Shown in pieces: positions 31,594 to 43,701 of a stretch of DNA of 64,000 nt. Position 1 is the first letter of the stretch, and each line of letters starts with the position of its first letter. Source of the DNA: Trematomus loennbergii (lineage: Eukaryota > Chordata > Actinopteri > Perciformes > Nototheniidae); assembly GCA_012861695.1 (NCBI GenBank), contig JAAOOA010000066.1, forward strand, positions 1,762,419 to 1,826,418, given 5' to 3'. The notes under the pieces are model-generated. The model had not been told where the DNA came from. It made no database searches and was given only the letters and a program-made list of their open reading frames with translations. The position numbers and the translations under genes were made by a program.

Positions 31594-31601
31594 CTTATGA
31601 G

Positions 31602-33998
31602 GCAGTATATACCTCACGTCTAGTGAGGGGCCCAGCCCTTCGTTAGTATGTTTGTGGCTCTCTGTGAAATAAGTTCAGACACCCTGACCTAAGGTATATG
31701 AGAAGTATATAAAGGTTATTTTTGAAAGCAATTGAACAGTAGTATTTCTCCTCTGAATTGAAGTGCTGTATGAATGGATAGACTAACAGACCACCACCCT
31801 CATAAAAGCAAGCGAGAATATGACGAGTTTTGCATACTCAACACACTTCCTCCTGCTCCGTAAATCAGTGAGAACATTTTGAATGCCATAAATAAATCTT
31901 CACCTCTGACAATTCAGAGAAATTAGCAGCCTTCATTATGACAGCCGCGATGCTCTCCGCAGTCAAAACAGGTGTGTGTGTGTTTCAATTGGCTTCCCTC
32001 AACAGTACATTCCATCGGAGCGAAACAGCTTAACCACAATACAACTTCTGTTCTTCGGATGAAACAAAGGAGGTTTGTGCTGTCTGCCCCGCGGGCAAAT
32101 ACTTCACACGGCTGACGCACTGTTTTGTTTATACAAGCATATACAAAATATCTGCAGATATGAAAACTGTCTGTCTCTTACAGGCGGGCAGAGTACGATG
32201 CTAAGGTCAAATATACATCAACGTTTATGAGCAAAGGGTAAATGTGAAGATTACAAAGCCGTATTAGCATTAGCAACAGATCATGCTCCTGGTTTTTTAT
32301 AAGAACTTATAAGTATTAATGTGTCGGCTTCCTGAATAAGTGCCAAGACCTGGTTTCATTAGATGGGAGTGTCAGGCTGTCAGTTGGGTGCAGACCTGAA
32401 TGCACTTGCTTGTGAGGCGCAGACATCCTAATGACGCCCAACAGGAGGAGGGAGCTGTGTTTGACCTCTTTATTTCCCTGGTGACAATATTCAAATGTGC
32501 ATAAAGTCTGCTGAGAGACGGGATGCAAACCTGTTCATAACTGTTCAAACTCACACTACAGACAAACCTAAGCGCAGATATTTAACAGTATTTTCCTAGT
32601 GATGACTTTTAGAAAATGCTGCCTCTGTTATTACATGTTCAAAATATGATTCCCACCGTGGGGAAATGAACAGTGTAAGAGCAAAAGTGGCATAGCAGGT
32701 AAACAAGGCATGCAATAATAAAAAGAAAAGAGGACATTAGTAATGAAATAAAAATGAAGACTATAAGTACACAACCATGGCTAAAATAGATTTGTAGCAG
32801 CATTTAAACTAAATCTAAGTGACATAAATAGCATATTAAAGTACCTCAAAAATACATTTTGGAACATTTACGAAAATATGTATTTTACATAAAGGGATAA
32901 TAGCACCGTACAATTAATTTGAAAATGAATAACCTCATCACATGATAACAACTGAGCAGTTACTTTTCTCATCCTTTCCCTCTATTATAGAGTGAGATTT
33001 CCTGTCGTGATCTCAAACCTCGGCTTGATTAAGTTGTTGCCATTCTTAGGTGTTCATATGTAGGTGCTCATTGGGGAGTCTGGAACCATATTTGGTTTTA
33101 ATAATGTTCTCTGTGGAGAAAGCTGCCCGACATCTGTATATGGACATCATTCTTATCACCTGAGGAGAAACAAATATCTGCATATGTAAACTACAGTTAA
33201 GTAATGTTGGTAATGGTGATTAAAAAGGCAAATTAGATGCAGCTCTGTGACGGCATGTGATCTGCAGTCTGCTGCAGGAGGGTTAGAGGGGCTACACCTC
33301 CACCCCCCCCCCCCACCCCCCACCTCCCTACATCCATCTGCACTATACACTACACCACTTCCTGCATTGGATTAGTACACTTGATTTAGCACTTGAAGTA
33401 GTGTTTCACATAAGTACCTTCTTCAGGTATATTTTAATATTATTCATTGATACATTTCAAAAGGTAAACATTTGTTTTTACTCAACTTTCCGACATTCAC
33501 ATCAATAATGACTTAACTTTTTGAATGAATATTTCACTCTAACCCTAAACTAATAAATGTGACCAAGTACTGCTCCTAGGATGGGTTAAAAGCAGAGAAC
33601 AAGTGTCACTGTGTGTGCTGTGTGCTCTGCATGTGTGACCATTAAAGAGGGTTTCATCCCTCCGATTCTATCTAATATAGTTTTGTATTTATTTATTAAA
33701 ACTGATTTTCAAGCTCCCTCTCCTCTTTCTGTCCTTTCTTCATTCCTTTTTTTCGTTCCTCACTTTAGTTTTTCAACTCTGCAAGAAATCCCCTCAGTTT
33801 GTGGGATTGAAGTACGCACAAGTAAAACAAAGAAACCAAAGTCCTCACGATGAGTGCTATTTCACTGTTCAAACATAATCTTTTTTAAAAGATTAAAATG
33901 TGGACTGCAGAATTTGGTTATATACATTACATTTCTTTTATTTGTCTCCTTGTGTGAATTCATATCTGTTCTATCCTGTGTTTCTTGAAGCTGCTAAG
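31602..33998. other. No gene; C-rich tract and a possible LINE tail
   Basis: A C-rich run lies at 33297-33328. Near 32650-32720, TTCCCACCGTGGGGAAATG followed by AGCAAAAGTGGCATAGCAGG is similar in style to LINE 3' ends seen elsewhere in the window. No coding region is supported. Confidence 0.4.
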
Positions 33999-34001
33999 AC
34001 A

Positions 34002-35193
34002 CCAGAGGCCTATACTACGAATCTAGTTCAACATATCCTGGATATGTTTTGAGTTATCCGGTTGACTAAATCCAAAACAAACCCGCTCTCGCTAAACTGT
34101 CCTACGACGCTGGCTATCAACTCGATCGCTCAAGCCAGCCGTGTCCTATCTAGTTAGGTGCGCGTTCACATAAAAGGGGTGGTATTTGGAGCGATCGACC
34201 AATCACAAACATGGACAAGCGTACTGACAGCGCAGCGTCATACTTCCTGAATGAAAAGTCAACTATAATATTAGACATATGAAGAAGTTAAACTTTAAAC
34301 ATCCATGACTTAAACACTTTATCCAGGATAAAAGCCACATAGCTGCACCTGCAAGGTGAATACAGCTGGTAACAGAAAGTGTTTGAATACGTTCATTAAC
34401 AGGTTTATGATACTGCCCCGTCCAAGACACGAGTGGATCTGACTTTAATTACATTTGACTCGAGTGTTTCGTCAACTTAATGTGTTGCTTAAAATAATAC
34501 TTCTGCATACAGTATGTGACACTGTGAGTGTTGCACGCCAGATACGGCTCAAGAAGCTGACTCAGATAAGGAAATATATGATACATTATGATGGTATGAT
34601 ATGAATGATAATGGGACACATCGACGTCTGCACTCACAGTGCCGCGGACTGTACTTAATGTTACTATGATCCGGTTACTTATGTTGTGGCAGATATTTAA
34701 GTAAGCTTTCTTAACGCTAATGTTATAATAGTCAGATTGCTCTGAAGATGGGAGGGGATATTCTATTCATTTTCACGTTCACACAGTCGGTGATTTTGGC
34801 CGGCCGTCTTTCCTTTATCCTGTAATATGACTTGATTGCTTTAAATTCTGCACACTGTTGTTATCTCTGTTCCACCATGGTTGCTACCTCAACCTGTAAT
34901 AGATGTATCCTTATTGAAACGGTCTGAGGACAAGGATTTAACATGGACATTAAATAAATCAACAGTAGGTGGAGATATATGCTCCAAGTGGAAGCGATTC
35001 GCCATTAAAGCAAAGAAGAAGAAGAACTCCGCACAGTTGATCTCTTATCCTGGAACCTATCCTGCTCCGGAGCAGGATAGCCGTTCAGCATAAGTTATCT
35101 AGCCCACTAAGAAGTGAACCAGCGTCGTAGGACCGGAAATCCCTGAAGTTAGCTTGCTAAACGAAAATCCTGATTCGTAGTACAGGCCCCTGG
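34002..35193. mobile_element. PIF/Harbinger-like non-autonomous element
   Basis: Termini CCAGAGGCCTATACTACG and (complement) CCAGGGGCCTGTACTACG, flanked by ACA at 33999-34001 and 35194-35196. The 3-bp flank suggests PIF/Harbinger, although ACA is not the usual TWA. 1192 bp. Its last ~160 bp match positions 15-199. No transposase is recognised inside; a short frame near 34881-35093 has no domain. Confidence 0.75.
35057..35080. repeat. 24-bp perfect palindrome, second copy
   Basis: Core CCTGCTCCGGAGCAGG with flanks CTAT/ATAG. The copy at 45-68 has CTAA/TTAG, that is, a matched pair of changes on both arms. Confidence 0.75.
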
Positions 35194-35209
35194 ACAAAAA
35201 GTGAGCGAT

Positions 35210-35310
35210 CTTTTTTCCTGAAACTTTCAGAATCTCTTTACACAGAGGGGACACATTTATGTATAAAAGACATGAAAAAGTAGATTTTGCATAATAGGTG
35301 ACATTTAAGA
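35210..35310. mobile_element. Right-end fragment of the GACCTATC TTAA family
   Basis: GGGGACACATTTATGTATAA, AAAAGACATGAAAAAGT and TTTTGCATAATAGG.GACATTTAA parallel the right end at 41578-41644. The left part is missing and the PIF-like element abuts it. Confidence 0.65.
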
Positions 35311-35642
35311 ATGCTCCTGGCCAATGTATGGTAAAATGAATAAGGTTTACCCAGCAACAGGTCGGAGTGGATCCATCATCTCAATCATTCCCCCCCATCA
35401 AGCTGTTGCAGTGGACGGTTTGACCACTGTACGGAGCGAGGGGGGGAATGCACCTTTGATGCTTGCTGCTCAAACCTGTTAAAGAAGCCAGCCCTGTTAA
35501 TATGAACAGACAATTCACCATTGATTTAGTTTGTTTACCTTCCTCCTGATTCAAATCCAAAATATGCACTACAGGAATGCACTTCTGTTTCTGTTATGTC
35601 ACCTTTTTCTTTAGACGAATACTTGAGTACAATACAACTGTA

Positions 35643-35838
35643 GTTGTAGGGAGGCGTGTGGTGCAGTGGGTTGTGCGTTGATGTTCGGATACAGGTATAA
35701 ACCCCACTGCAGTCAGCATGTCGTTGTGTCCCTGGGCAAGACACTTCACCCCAAATTGCTCCTGTGGGGATTGTCCACAGTATTGAGTATGTAAGTCGCT
35801 TTGGATAAAAGCGTCTAACAAGTAACATGTAATGTAAT
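35643..35838 (+). mobile_element. tRNA-derived SINE, second copy
   Basis: A box TGGTGCAGTGG (35659-35669). The B box is degraded (GGTATAAACCC). The body TCAGCATGTCGTTGTGTCCC and tail TTTGGATAAAAGCGTCTAAC are as in 24173-24398, ending in ATGTAATG repeats. Confidence 0.87.
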
Positions 35839-38084
35839 GTAGTTCATTGTGCAAACCGGTGCTAAAGAACCACTATAAAGGATCCTTGAGGACAACGTTT
35901 TTCACTGGTTCCGCATGTATCACCGATCAGGAGCATCAGACATGTGGAGACTGTGCGCAGCAGCCAAAAGTTGCAGGAAGCATCAAGCAGACATCAGCTC
36001 CTGCAGCAGGCTCTCAGCTGTCTGACAGCGGACACACACACTTAACAGAGAGAGAGTTTAGGACAGGAATTTGGGGAGTTGGTCGATGGTAAGTCTTCTA
36101 ATAACAACCACATATGTGTTTGCTCATAGAGCTCATGGTGTTAAGAACCTGTTTTTCATCCAGCTTCTTATTGCTACGGATCAATGCACGACTCAACATG
36201 TTGGGTCCTCCCATGCACAACGTCCCAAAACACAATTGTCATAAACACTATGAAGTTTTGCTTAACAATTGTATTTTATCTTGTATTGTTACGTATTTCA
36301 AAGAAAATTCAAATATTTACCTCACTATGATTTTAATTGCCCCCAGCAGTCAGTCTTTTTCTGTCTCTGGCAGTGGGGGGTGAACAGAGGTTACAGTTCT
36401 TGAGTAGAAGCTATTTCTCAATCTGTTTGTTTAGCTTTGATTGTTCTGTATCTTCATCCAGGGAGGGGGGGCAGACAGTGTCCAGGTGCTGTGTATCAAA
36501 TTGTGTACTTCTGTACTACCATTTGATGATTTGAGTGCATAAGTACTGCAAAAATGCACAATGAGTGTCCGGATGTTGCACTCATAACACACTTCTTCGA
36601 CTTAATGACAGCCATCTTGGCTACGTGACAGAGGTTACATGAGCTAAATAACTAGCTAACTAACAACGGCGATGGTCACTTCCACTGAGGACACAGCCGT
36701 GTGAGATTTTAAAACACGTGTTCTCAGTGCGCTGCTCTGAAAATATTACATATTTTATATCTATATGAATATTTTCTGAACACTGACCTTACTAATTTCC
36801 CGCTGCTTACTGACAGCAGGTGTGTGTGTCTTTGTACTCTCTTGTGACATTTTGTTCACAATCAGAACTTTCTACGGCAATTTAAGAAGGCTGATTATGA
36901 AAAAAATGATGTTCAACAAGTTTCTGCCATTTCGTTGGATCCTACTTGAAACCCTCTTTAAAAAATACATGACACAACACTTCTAACAATACATGTTTGA
37001 AGTGAACAACTATAGAATGGACATCTAGGGAGACATATCAGTTGTGTTTGTGTTTGCAGAAAGAGCCACTGAGGATTATTTTCACAGTGAAGACATACTT
37101 TTTCTGTTTCCCTCTCGCAGAGCAGGTGTCATGCCATCAACAATTTATTGGTTTAATAAGGACTGGAGGTGGAAGTCAGGTGTTGGGTGTTGGTCACAAT
37201 AATAAAGAATGTGTTGCAAGGAGGAATCAGCTTCCTGCTGCCAATTTTCAAACAATGCTTATTTGTCAAAGAGATGCTTGTGGAAAACACCTTTCATTCT
37301 TTTGGCGCATTTTGGGATCACTTTCAGTTGCCAGAGTTGGACAATATGGCTTTTGTCTGACTTTATGTGTTTCTTCATCTCCCAGATACAGACAGGAGAT
37401 AAGAAACAGACACAGACTGAGGTATGGTGTTTTTTAGAGTTATACCTGAGTGCTAATTCCAGCGGAGGCAGCTGTCAATCACTCGCTGTTGCAACCATTT
37501 GTAGAGCAAAGATATTTTCAGGAGAATCGAGTCAGTGTGTTCTGGCAAAAGATTATCTAAGAATCTGAGAAAGTCGAAAAAATGAGGAAGTCCTACATTA
37601 TACTGTACACGGAAACTCAGCTACGTCTGTGCCCTCTTTATTCAGTTTAGTGTCCTTACGCACTGAAAACAAGTGTATGTATTTAGATTGTGCACATCAT
37701 ATTCATTTTAACAAAGATATTTCTTTTGTTCACCAACATGACGTTTATACACACATTTTAATAATAAATAATAATTAATACATTTATTTTTGCGCTTTTC
37801 CAGATGCTCAAAGCTCTTTACATTACATATATTACATATATTAGACATGTAACAATTAATATTTTACACACACAATACACTTTGTGCTCAAATATGAGAG
37901 GTGTGGTTGGTGGTGCTACTGGTCCACCCTGGAGAGGCTGCTGCTCAGTGTAGCTACACCACCACCTTGGAGAGAGCCAGCTGTGTCATTTGAGACCCAT
38001 GCTGTGTCATTTGAGACCCATGCTGTGTTGAGTCTGCTGTGTCTGAATCGGATATTTCCCTTATAAACTGCCAAAAGCTGATTG
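35839..38084. other. No gene; short 21-bp tandem repeat
   Basis: CTGTGTCATTTGAGACCCATG is repeated at 37979-38027. At about 37780-37820, ATTTTTGCGCTTTTCCAGATGCTCAAAG resembles a widespread fish repeat phrase. Frames near 37042-37568 lack domains. Confidence 0.4.
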
Positions 38085-38340
38085 TTGTTGTAGCCAAATG
38101 GTTGTACTACAACCTCAGTGTCAGTGTTATGATGCCATATGGCCAAAGAAACGTTTCCCATTAACCTAAATTGGGAAAGTGAGGTCTGTAAATCTTTGAT
38201 TATTTATCTTTTGGGGTAAATTCACTTCACAGTCTGAACACTTTATTAGCCCCTAAATCAGGGGTGGGGGACAGGGGTGCAGTTCTGCCGGAGAGCACCG
38301 GAACGACGCTCCGGCACTTCCAGAAATGTCAGTACCCATA
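38085..38340. mobile_element. Element-end fragments (ISL2EU-like and hAT-like)
   Basis: 38150-38250 (TTGGGAAAGTGAGGTCTGTA, AATTCACTTCACAGTCTGAA) parallels 50235-50300, the upstream region of the THAP transposase remnant. At 38272, CAGGGGTGCAGTTCTGCCGG looks like a hAT left end with no partner found. Confidence 0.4.
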
Positions 38341-38661
38341 AGGAGCCGTACACATGCCGCAGTTTCTGCGTGGCTGTGTCTTTAGTTGAAAGCCCAGTGG
38401 CGATCTGTTCATCTGTTCATACTGATCATACAGTCAATAACTTTGTTGTTATTAGCATCTGGTTAGCTAGCTATGCTAACGAATATAAGAAGCTTTTTCT
38501 ACAACCAGTGACGTAAATGTGCAGTGAGGCACATCTTTATATGATCATTATAGTTATTAAAAAATAAGAGAATAAAGTAAACAGGTATAAAATACTATAT
38601 AAGTAAGTAAGTATATATTTTTTAAGCAGAGGTTGAGTTCAATAATTTCAATATCGTCTAT

Positions 38662-38732
38662 AAGGAATAGACGATAGGAATAGACGATAGTAGCTGATTT
38701 TTGGACTATTCGACTGCAAGCCCAGGTTCTTC
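38662..38732. repeat. Dispersed repeat, copy 1
   Basis: AAGGAATAGACGATAG... TAGCTGATTTTTGGACTATTCGACTGCA is nearly repeated at 42338-42401. An internal AATAGACGATAG is duplicated here. Family unknown. Confidence 0.6.
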
Positions 38733-38847
38733 AGTTCTCGAGTCAGTCATTTTGGCTTCATGCTCCACTTTCATAGGAAGGACTGGGGCCATGGCTCAAT
38801 CACTGTATGCTAGTGAGCACGCTCATGAACTGTTCGCTGTTCACTGT

Positions 38848-39234
38848 GGGTGTTTCTCAATCGCGAGTAAAGCTGCTTCAGAGCCACTATTTCAAGCATA
38901 CTACGTCATCGAGTGCCGCCGAAGTACTGTTCCAATCTCCAGCATACTTGGAATTCTACCGAGCCCGGAGTACTTCGTAGCGAGAAATTTCGAGGCTGCA
39001 CATGTGTAGACTCCGCGGTCTTAAAATCCCCACAATGCTTTGCGCACGGACCAATTTCCCCAAATCTGTGGCGGAAAATGTAAGGCGGGGCCTCTCATAT
39101 GACGCACACCTGCACACTTGCTAGCGTGTTCCACTCTTCGTTTCCGAATGCCAGGAAGTATTCTTGCCTCGCTTCTGAAGCAAGATGCTCGGCAGACATG
39201 TGCTACCAAGCAAGCGTACTCGCGATTGAGACCC
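38848..39234. mobile_element. Small TIR element (TCTCAATCGCGAGTA family)
   Basis: Termini GGGTGTTTCTCAATCGCGAG and (complement) GGGTCTCAATCGCGAGTACG, identical apart from a 4-base gap, flanked by TGT at 38845-38847 and 39235-39237. 387 bp, non-coding. A 3-bp duplication fits PIF/Harbinger; assignment tentative. Confidence 0.7.
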
Positions 39235-39237
39235 TGT

Positions 39238-39722
39238 ATGCCTCGCAGCAGGGTTTTACTGTGCGGAGCGCATTAAGCAGACCCTTCACGCGATAGCGAG
39301 GGGTAGAGCGAGGGATCACAGATGCCGTTGTGCTCGCGGACGGATTAAAAAAATTAAACCTAAATGGTAAAGTCTATGTGTGGGAAACCCTGCTATCTTA
39401 CCAGTTCTTATGCAACTCGCAAATCTCTCTCTCTCTATCTTTTCTCTCTCTCTCTCCCGAGTGAAATGACCCGGAAGTCCCTCAGTGGCAGCCATGATAA
39501 GTGCCGTTCGAATTCTCTAGATGATAGGAAAGGAGGTTTCAAACTTCCTTTATAACCTCCTTTAGCTTAGGGACCACTGGACCTCCCTCGCCGAAAGGAG
39601 AGGAGAAAATGCTGCCCCACAATGCCTTGCAGCCGCAGCATTTGCCATCACACAACAGTCGGCCGTTCACGGAAACAACCGATTATGACCGAGAAATGAT
39701 ATCATGAAAGTTACGGTGCTTA
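39238..39722. other. No gene recognised
   Basis: Contains a short CT-rich run near 39424-39458; otherwise nothing identified. Confidence 0.4.
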
Positions 39723-39792
39723 TTAAAGTGGACCTATCATGCTATATTTAAATGATATATTGTAGGGCCATACCTATATAAGGTATATTTAT

Positions 39793-40135
39793 TAGGGCTG
39801 TCAGTCGATTAAAATATTTAATCGCGATTAATCGCATGATTGTCCATAGTTAATCGCGATTAATCGCAAATTAATCGCACATTTTTTATCTGTTCTAAAT
39901 GTACCTTAGAGGGATATCTTTCAAGTTTTTAATACTCTTATCAACATATGAGTGGACAAATATGCTTTATATGTTTGTTTATTATCATTTGAACAATGAC
40001 AAATATTCTCATGAATATTAAACACAACAACCTGAACATTACAAATATTCGCCTCAATTCAACCTAGAACGTGTGTGTGTGTGTGTGTGTGTGTGGGTGT
40101 GTGTGTGTGTGTGTGTGTGTGTGTTGTGTGTGTGT

Positions 40136-40205
<70 letters not shown>

Positions 40206-40735
40206 ATACATTGGAGCTATGTGCCGCTCAAGGCATATATGCTCGAACGTGTGCTGCCTGGATGCTGCAATCATGTTGCACGTACTATCCGTGCTGAGTG
40301 TGCTGACTTTTCGTACAATGTCCCACTGTCTGGCTACCTGCATAAAGTCAAGTGCTCGGCGCAGTTGTCGGCGAAATGTCATTGAAACAGCTCCTTATAT
40401 CCGTTAGCGCAGCTAGCTAGCTAGCACCAGATGCCAACAACAACAACACGTAAGGTGTGCCTCGCTCGCGCGAGTTGCGCCACACATACACACTCCCTCC
40501 CGGTCCTCCGATGGCCAGGCCTGCCAGTGAGCGTGGAAGTGTGGTCTGCCACAAGCGGGCGGCAGGAGCGGGGCTTTCAGCATCAGCTTGTCGATGGTAT
40601 TTTACACTCGATGCGCTCTGAAACTACGGCGGCCGAGGACAAAAAATACACATGCGTTAATCGCGTTAAAATAATTAGTGGCGTTAATTTTTTTTTGCGT
40701 TAACGCGTTATTAACGCGTTAACTTGACAGCCCTA
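39793..40735. mobile_element. hAT element, ATTAATCGCGATTAA family, copy 2
   Basis: Inverted relative to copy 1 (7129-7982). 8-bp duplication ATATTTAT at 39785-39792 and 40736-40743. The intact continuation of the host sequence (GTATATTTATACGTTTCTG) is visible in the uninserted relative at 53587-53605, confirming the insertion point. A (GT)n tract lies at 40069-40204. Confidence 0.95.
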
Positions 40736-41247
40736 ATATTTATACGTTTCTGTTTTCAAAATACCAAACAGATCATGCATTTTAGCCATGCCTCATTTCG
40801 CTCTATGTGCTGTTTGCTGTCTACGTCTGATTCTGCTGACCACGCCCCCCTGCAGGAGAGGGGAGACGTGCTCTGATCAGCTGTGCTGTCAGAAGAGGGG
40901 AGAAAAAGAGATCTCCTCCTCCGTGTTTTAATATAGAGTCGTTATTCATTTGTTTTAAAGCTCAATAAATAACAAAGAAGACCTTTGACCGGCACTTTTC
41001 TAATTTTGTCCGGAAGATTTAAACTTTAACGGACATCTTGACCGGCGAAAGAACTGAAACTGAAACTCTGCCGCACGGTCCCTCGTTCCTTGGAAGAAGC
41101 GGGAGGTGGGGTTTGTCATCTGCTGGTGGACTAACCGGAGAGAATTACAGTGCTTGCCTCAATGCTCAATGCAATCCCTCCCGCAAGCGTTTGCAGCGGG
41201 AGCAAACGCTTGCCTCGGGGAGGGAGAAAAAAAGCCACAGTGGAGAA

Positions 41248-41359
41248 TAAACAGAAGGGTAACCATGGTAACTATGGGCGGGAAGTCTTCTTCGCTGCTT
41301 TTGTGGCAGACTACAGCGCTACTTACAGGCCTGGCATATGTACTACAGCGTCTCCAGCG
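41248..41359. repeat. Segment shared with 8652-8785
   Basis: Aligns with the Harbinger-type MITE segment (TAAACAGAAGGGTAACCATG ... CTACAGCGTCTCCAGCG). Short deletions distinguish it. Confidence 0.8.
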
Positions 41360-41644
41360 CTTTCGAGCGGCAATGGCCGGCCGTGGCCCAACCCCACATT
41401 CCCCTGATAGGTGGAGAGTTGGCCCAATAGCCGTAGCGCCACCGTCCTGACGTCAGGACAGTGTTCAAATCTGGATCAGTTTTTATCAGATCCGTTGCAG
41501 CCCCTTTTTTAGAGATTTGGGTATGGAGGAAAATAGAGAGGGTTGTGTTTTCTGACACTTGGTGAGTTCCCTGGAACACCGGGGACACATATTCATGTAT
41601 AAAAGACGTACAAAAGTGCATTTTGCATGATAGGTCCCCTTTAA

Positions 41645-42337
41645 GCTTTTTAAAACGTATATGGTAACTTGCCAAAGTGCTTTATTTTGAACTTTCATCA
41701 GTATTACAATCAAAAAGAGAAATATGAACGTTAGTTTTTACTGAAATGATCAAATAAAGTCAACATTTCACAGTCTTTACTGAGCTGTGTGGGGTTTGTT
41801 CAACTTTTAAAAAGATGTTTGAATGGTGATATACACAGTGATAGATGTTAAGGACTAACGTTTATAATAAATACATTTGTATTGCTTTTAAGATCTTCTC
41901 ATAGTTCATACAATCATACGTATTGGGATCATTTGTATTAATGTGGACCGGAGGGAGAGGGTGACGAGCATAAGTTTCACTTTCCTTTTTTATTTCAATT
42001 CCAACTTTGGTCATGAAGAATATGTTTCTCTGTTGTCCACGTTCATAAAGCATAAAACAACAGCATCAGAGCACGGTGCAGAGTCTCTAGATGAGTTTAC
42101 AGTAGTCCCTCGTTCTTATTAAACATCCATGTTGTAGTCCGCTGTATAGAAAACTGTAGTTTCCATAGTTTTCCCACAGCAGCAGACGCACATTTATGAC
42201 GTCCGCTGGCGCATCATAAACACGTCGGATAGTGGAAGTGCAGTCGGATTCTCTAAAGCACCGCAGTCTCTTCTCCTAAGTCCATTTGAATTCTCCTATC
42301 CACTATCCCTTAACCCCGTGACGTTTCACTCAGAGGT
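41645..42337. other. No gene recognised
   Basis: No domain or terminal repeat seen. The AT-rich half (41650-42050) and a more GC-balanced half carry no supported feature. Confidence 0.4.
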
Positions 42338-42401
42338 CAAGGAATAGACGATAGGGTTAGAATTTAGGAGCTGATTTTTGGACTATTCGACTGCAGCCCG
42401 G
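42338..42401. repeat. Dispersed repeat, copy 2
   Basis: Matches 38662-38732 over AAGGAATAGACGATAG and GCTGATTTTTGGACTATTCG. Confidence 0.6.
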
Positions 42402-43701
42402 TGTTCCTTTTTTGGCGGGGGGTGCGCATGCGCACCTGCGCACCAGTTATGTGCAGCACTGCATATAACAATCTGCAGATTGTGACTGTACAAACTGTGA
42501 AGTCCACTGAGACAAATGTAACATTTGTGAAATCGGGCTATAAAAGAAACATTGATTGATGGTTGTTCTTCGTCACATGACACCTTGCTGCCGGCAAAAA
42601 GTTTAACGACTTTTACCTCAGTTGTCCTAAGAAATAGGCACTTAGGAGTGCTTATGCAGCTTGTGTTCAAGCCAAAAACCGTTCTCTGCCGATAACAAAG
42701 CTGTAGTCTTGTAAAAATCATCTGCCTGCTGCACTTCCATTGGCAGAGAGAAGTTTGGAATACAAAGTGCATCGTGTTTAAAGTGTTTTGGTTTACAAGG
42801 CAAATAAAGAAGGACAGGAGCAGCTGCCAAAAATGAGGAGCTATACTTCCAACTGCACAAGTAGTTTGTTTGTGGGCCGGATGTGGGCTAGTTTTCATAG
42901 TATGAGTTACTTTGAGTGGACGCATGTGTCCGACCGTTGAGCTGTTTTTGTTATTTGACTGTATTGCATCCTTTTTTTAAATCAGTTTTTTATAGTTTAG
43001 ATTTTTTGCTACTTTAATGAAAATAAATAACCTTCAACTTTATGTTTTTTTTATTCTTCCAAACTATGTAGCACTAAACTGAATTGTTTCATAGCCCAGG
43101 AGTGTGTGAATCTGTGTCGGCATCCTGCATCTCTTCATACCGGAAACTTCTTAAAGTGTTTTGTACATCAGTGCTTACTATGACAAAATGAGCATGAGTC
43201 TGATTTGTGTTGGACATTCCTACATTGTGATGCTTCATTTACCAGGAGCTCTTGTTATATAGTCCTTGGCAAGTCCCTGTTTGCATAAGCAATTCATTAT
43301 TTCTCTCACTGTCTCCAAAGTCTCTTTTAAATATTTTTCAGATTAGACAATCAAGCTAAATACAGATTCAGGCTCATCCAAGGCCACTCAAAAATGCACC
43401 TTTGCTTTTAGCTCTGCTCTGCCGTCCAGACATCTTATCAGCAATTTTCCTTTCTGTTCAGTTTCCTTTATTTTCTCTGCTGCTGATTCAGAGGTTTCAC
43501 TGAAACATGGCTTCTTACAACAATAACATGATGCTCTTCCCATAAGTCAAACTACTACAAGGCACATGTCGACAATTAAAGTGTTCAGTAAGGATTCCAG
43601 AACAGACAACCCATGTCACACAGGCGAGGCCAATGCAAATCCATTTTAGAACCTTGCAAATCTGGATGAATTTCTTTATAAACTGATCACACTCACCACC
43701 A
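42402..43701. other. No gene; hAT fragment at 42410-42460
   Basis: 42415-42460, read in reverse (GCACATAACTGGTGCGCAGG...GCGCATGCGCACC), matches the left end of the hAT MITE at 31170. The remainder shows nothing recognisable; a 180-codon minus-strand frame (42383-42925) has no domain. Confidence 0.4.

Larger units (their letters stand above)
39723..41644. mobile_element. TTAA element (GACCTATCATG family), split by a hAT
   Basis: TTAA at 39723-39726 and 41641-41644 flanks termini AGTGGACCTATCATGC and (complement) AGGGGACCTATCATGC. Minus the nested hAT and its duplication it is about 970 bp. The left ~220 bp recur at 53525-53745 and the right end at 35230-35310. TTAA duplications fit piggyBac or Kolobok. 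No transposase is seen. An 11-bp inverted repeat (CAAGCGTTTGC / GCAAACGCTTG) forms a hairpin at 41183-41212. Confidence 0.85.

Noticed and set aside
33611..33853. Possible host exon (80-codon frame)
   Set aside because: No domain, no convincing splice context, low-complexity Ser/Phe-rich translation.
42383..42925. 180-codon minus-strand frame
   Set aside because: No recognisable domain, and it overlaps a hAT fragment and a dispersed repeat.
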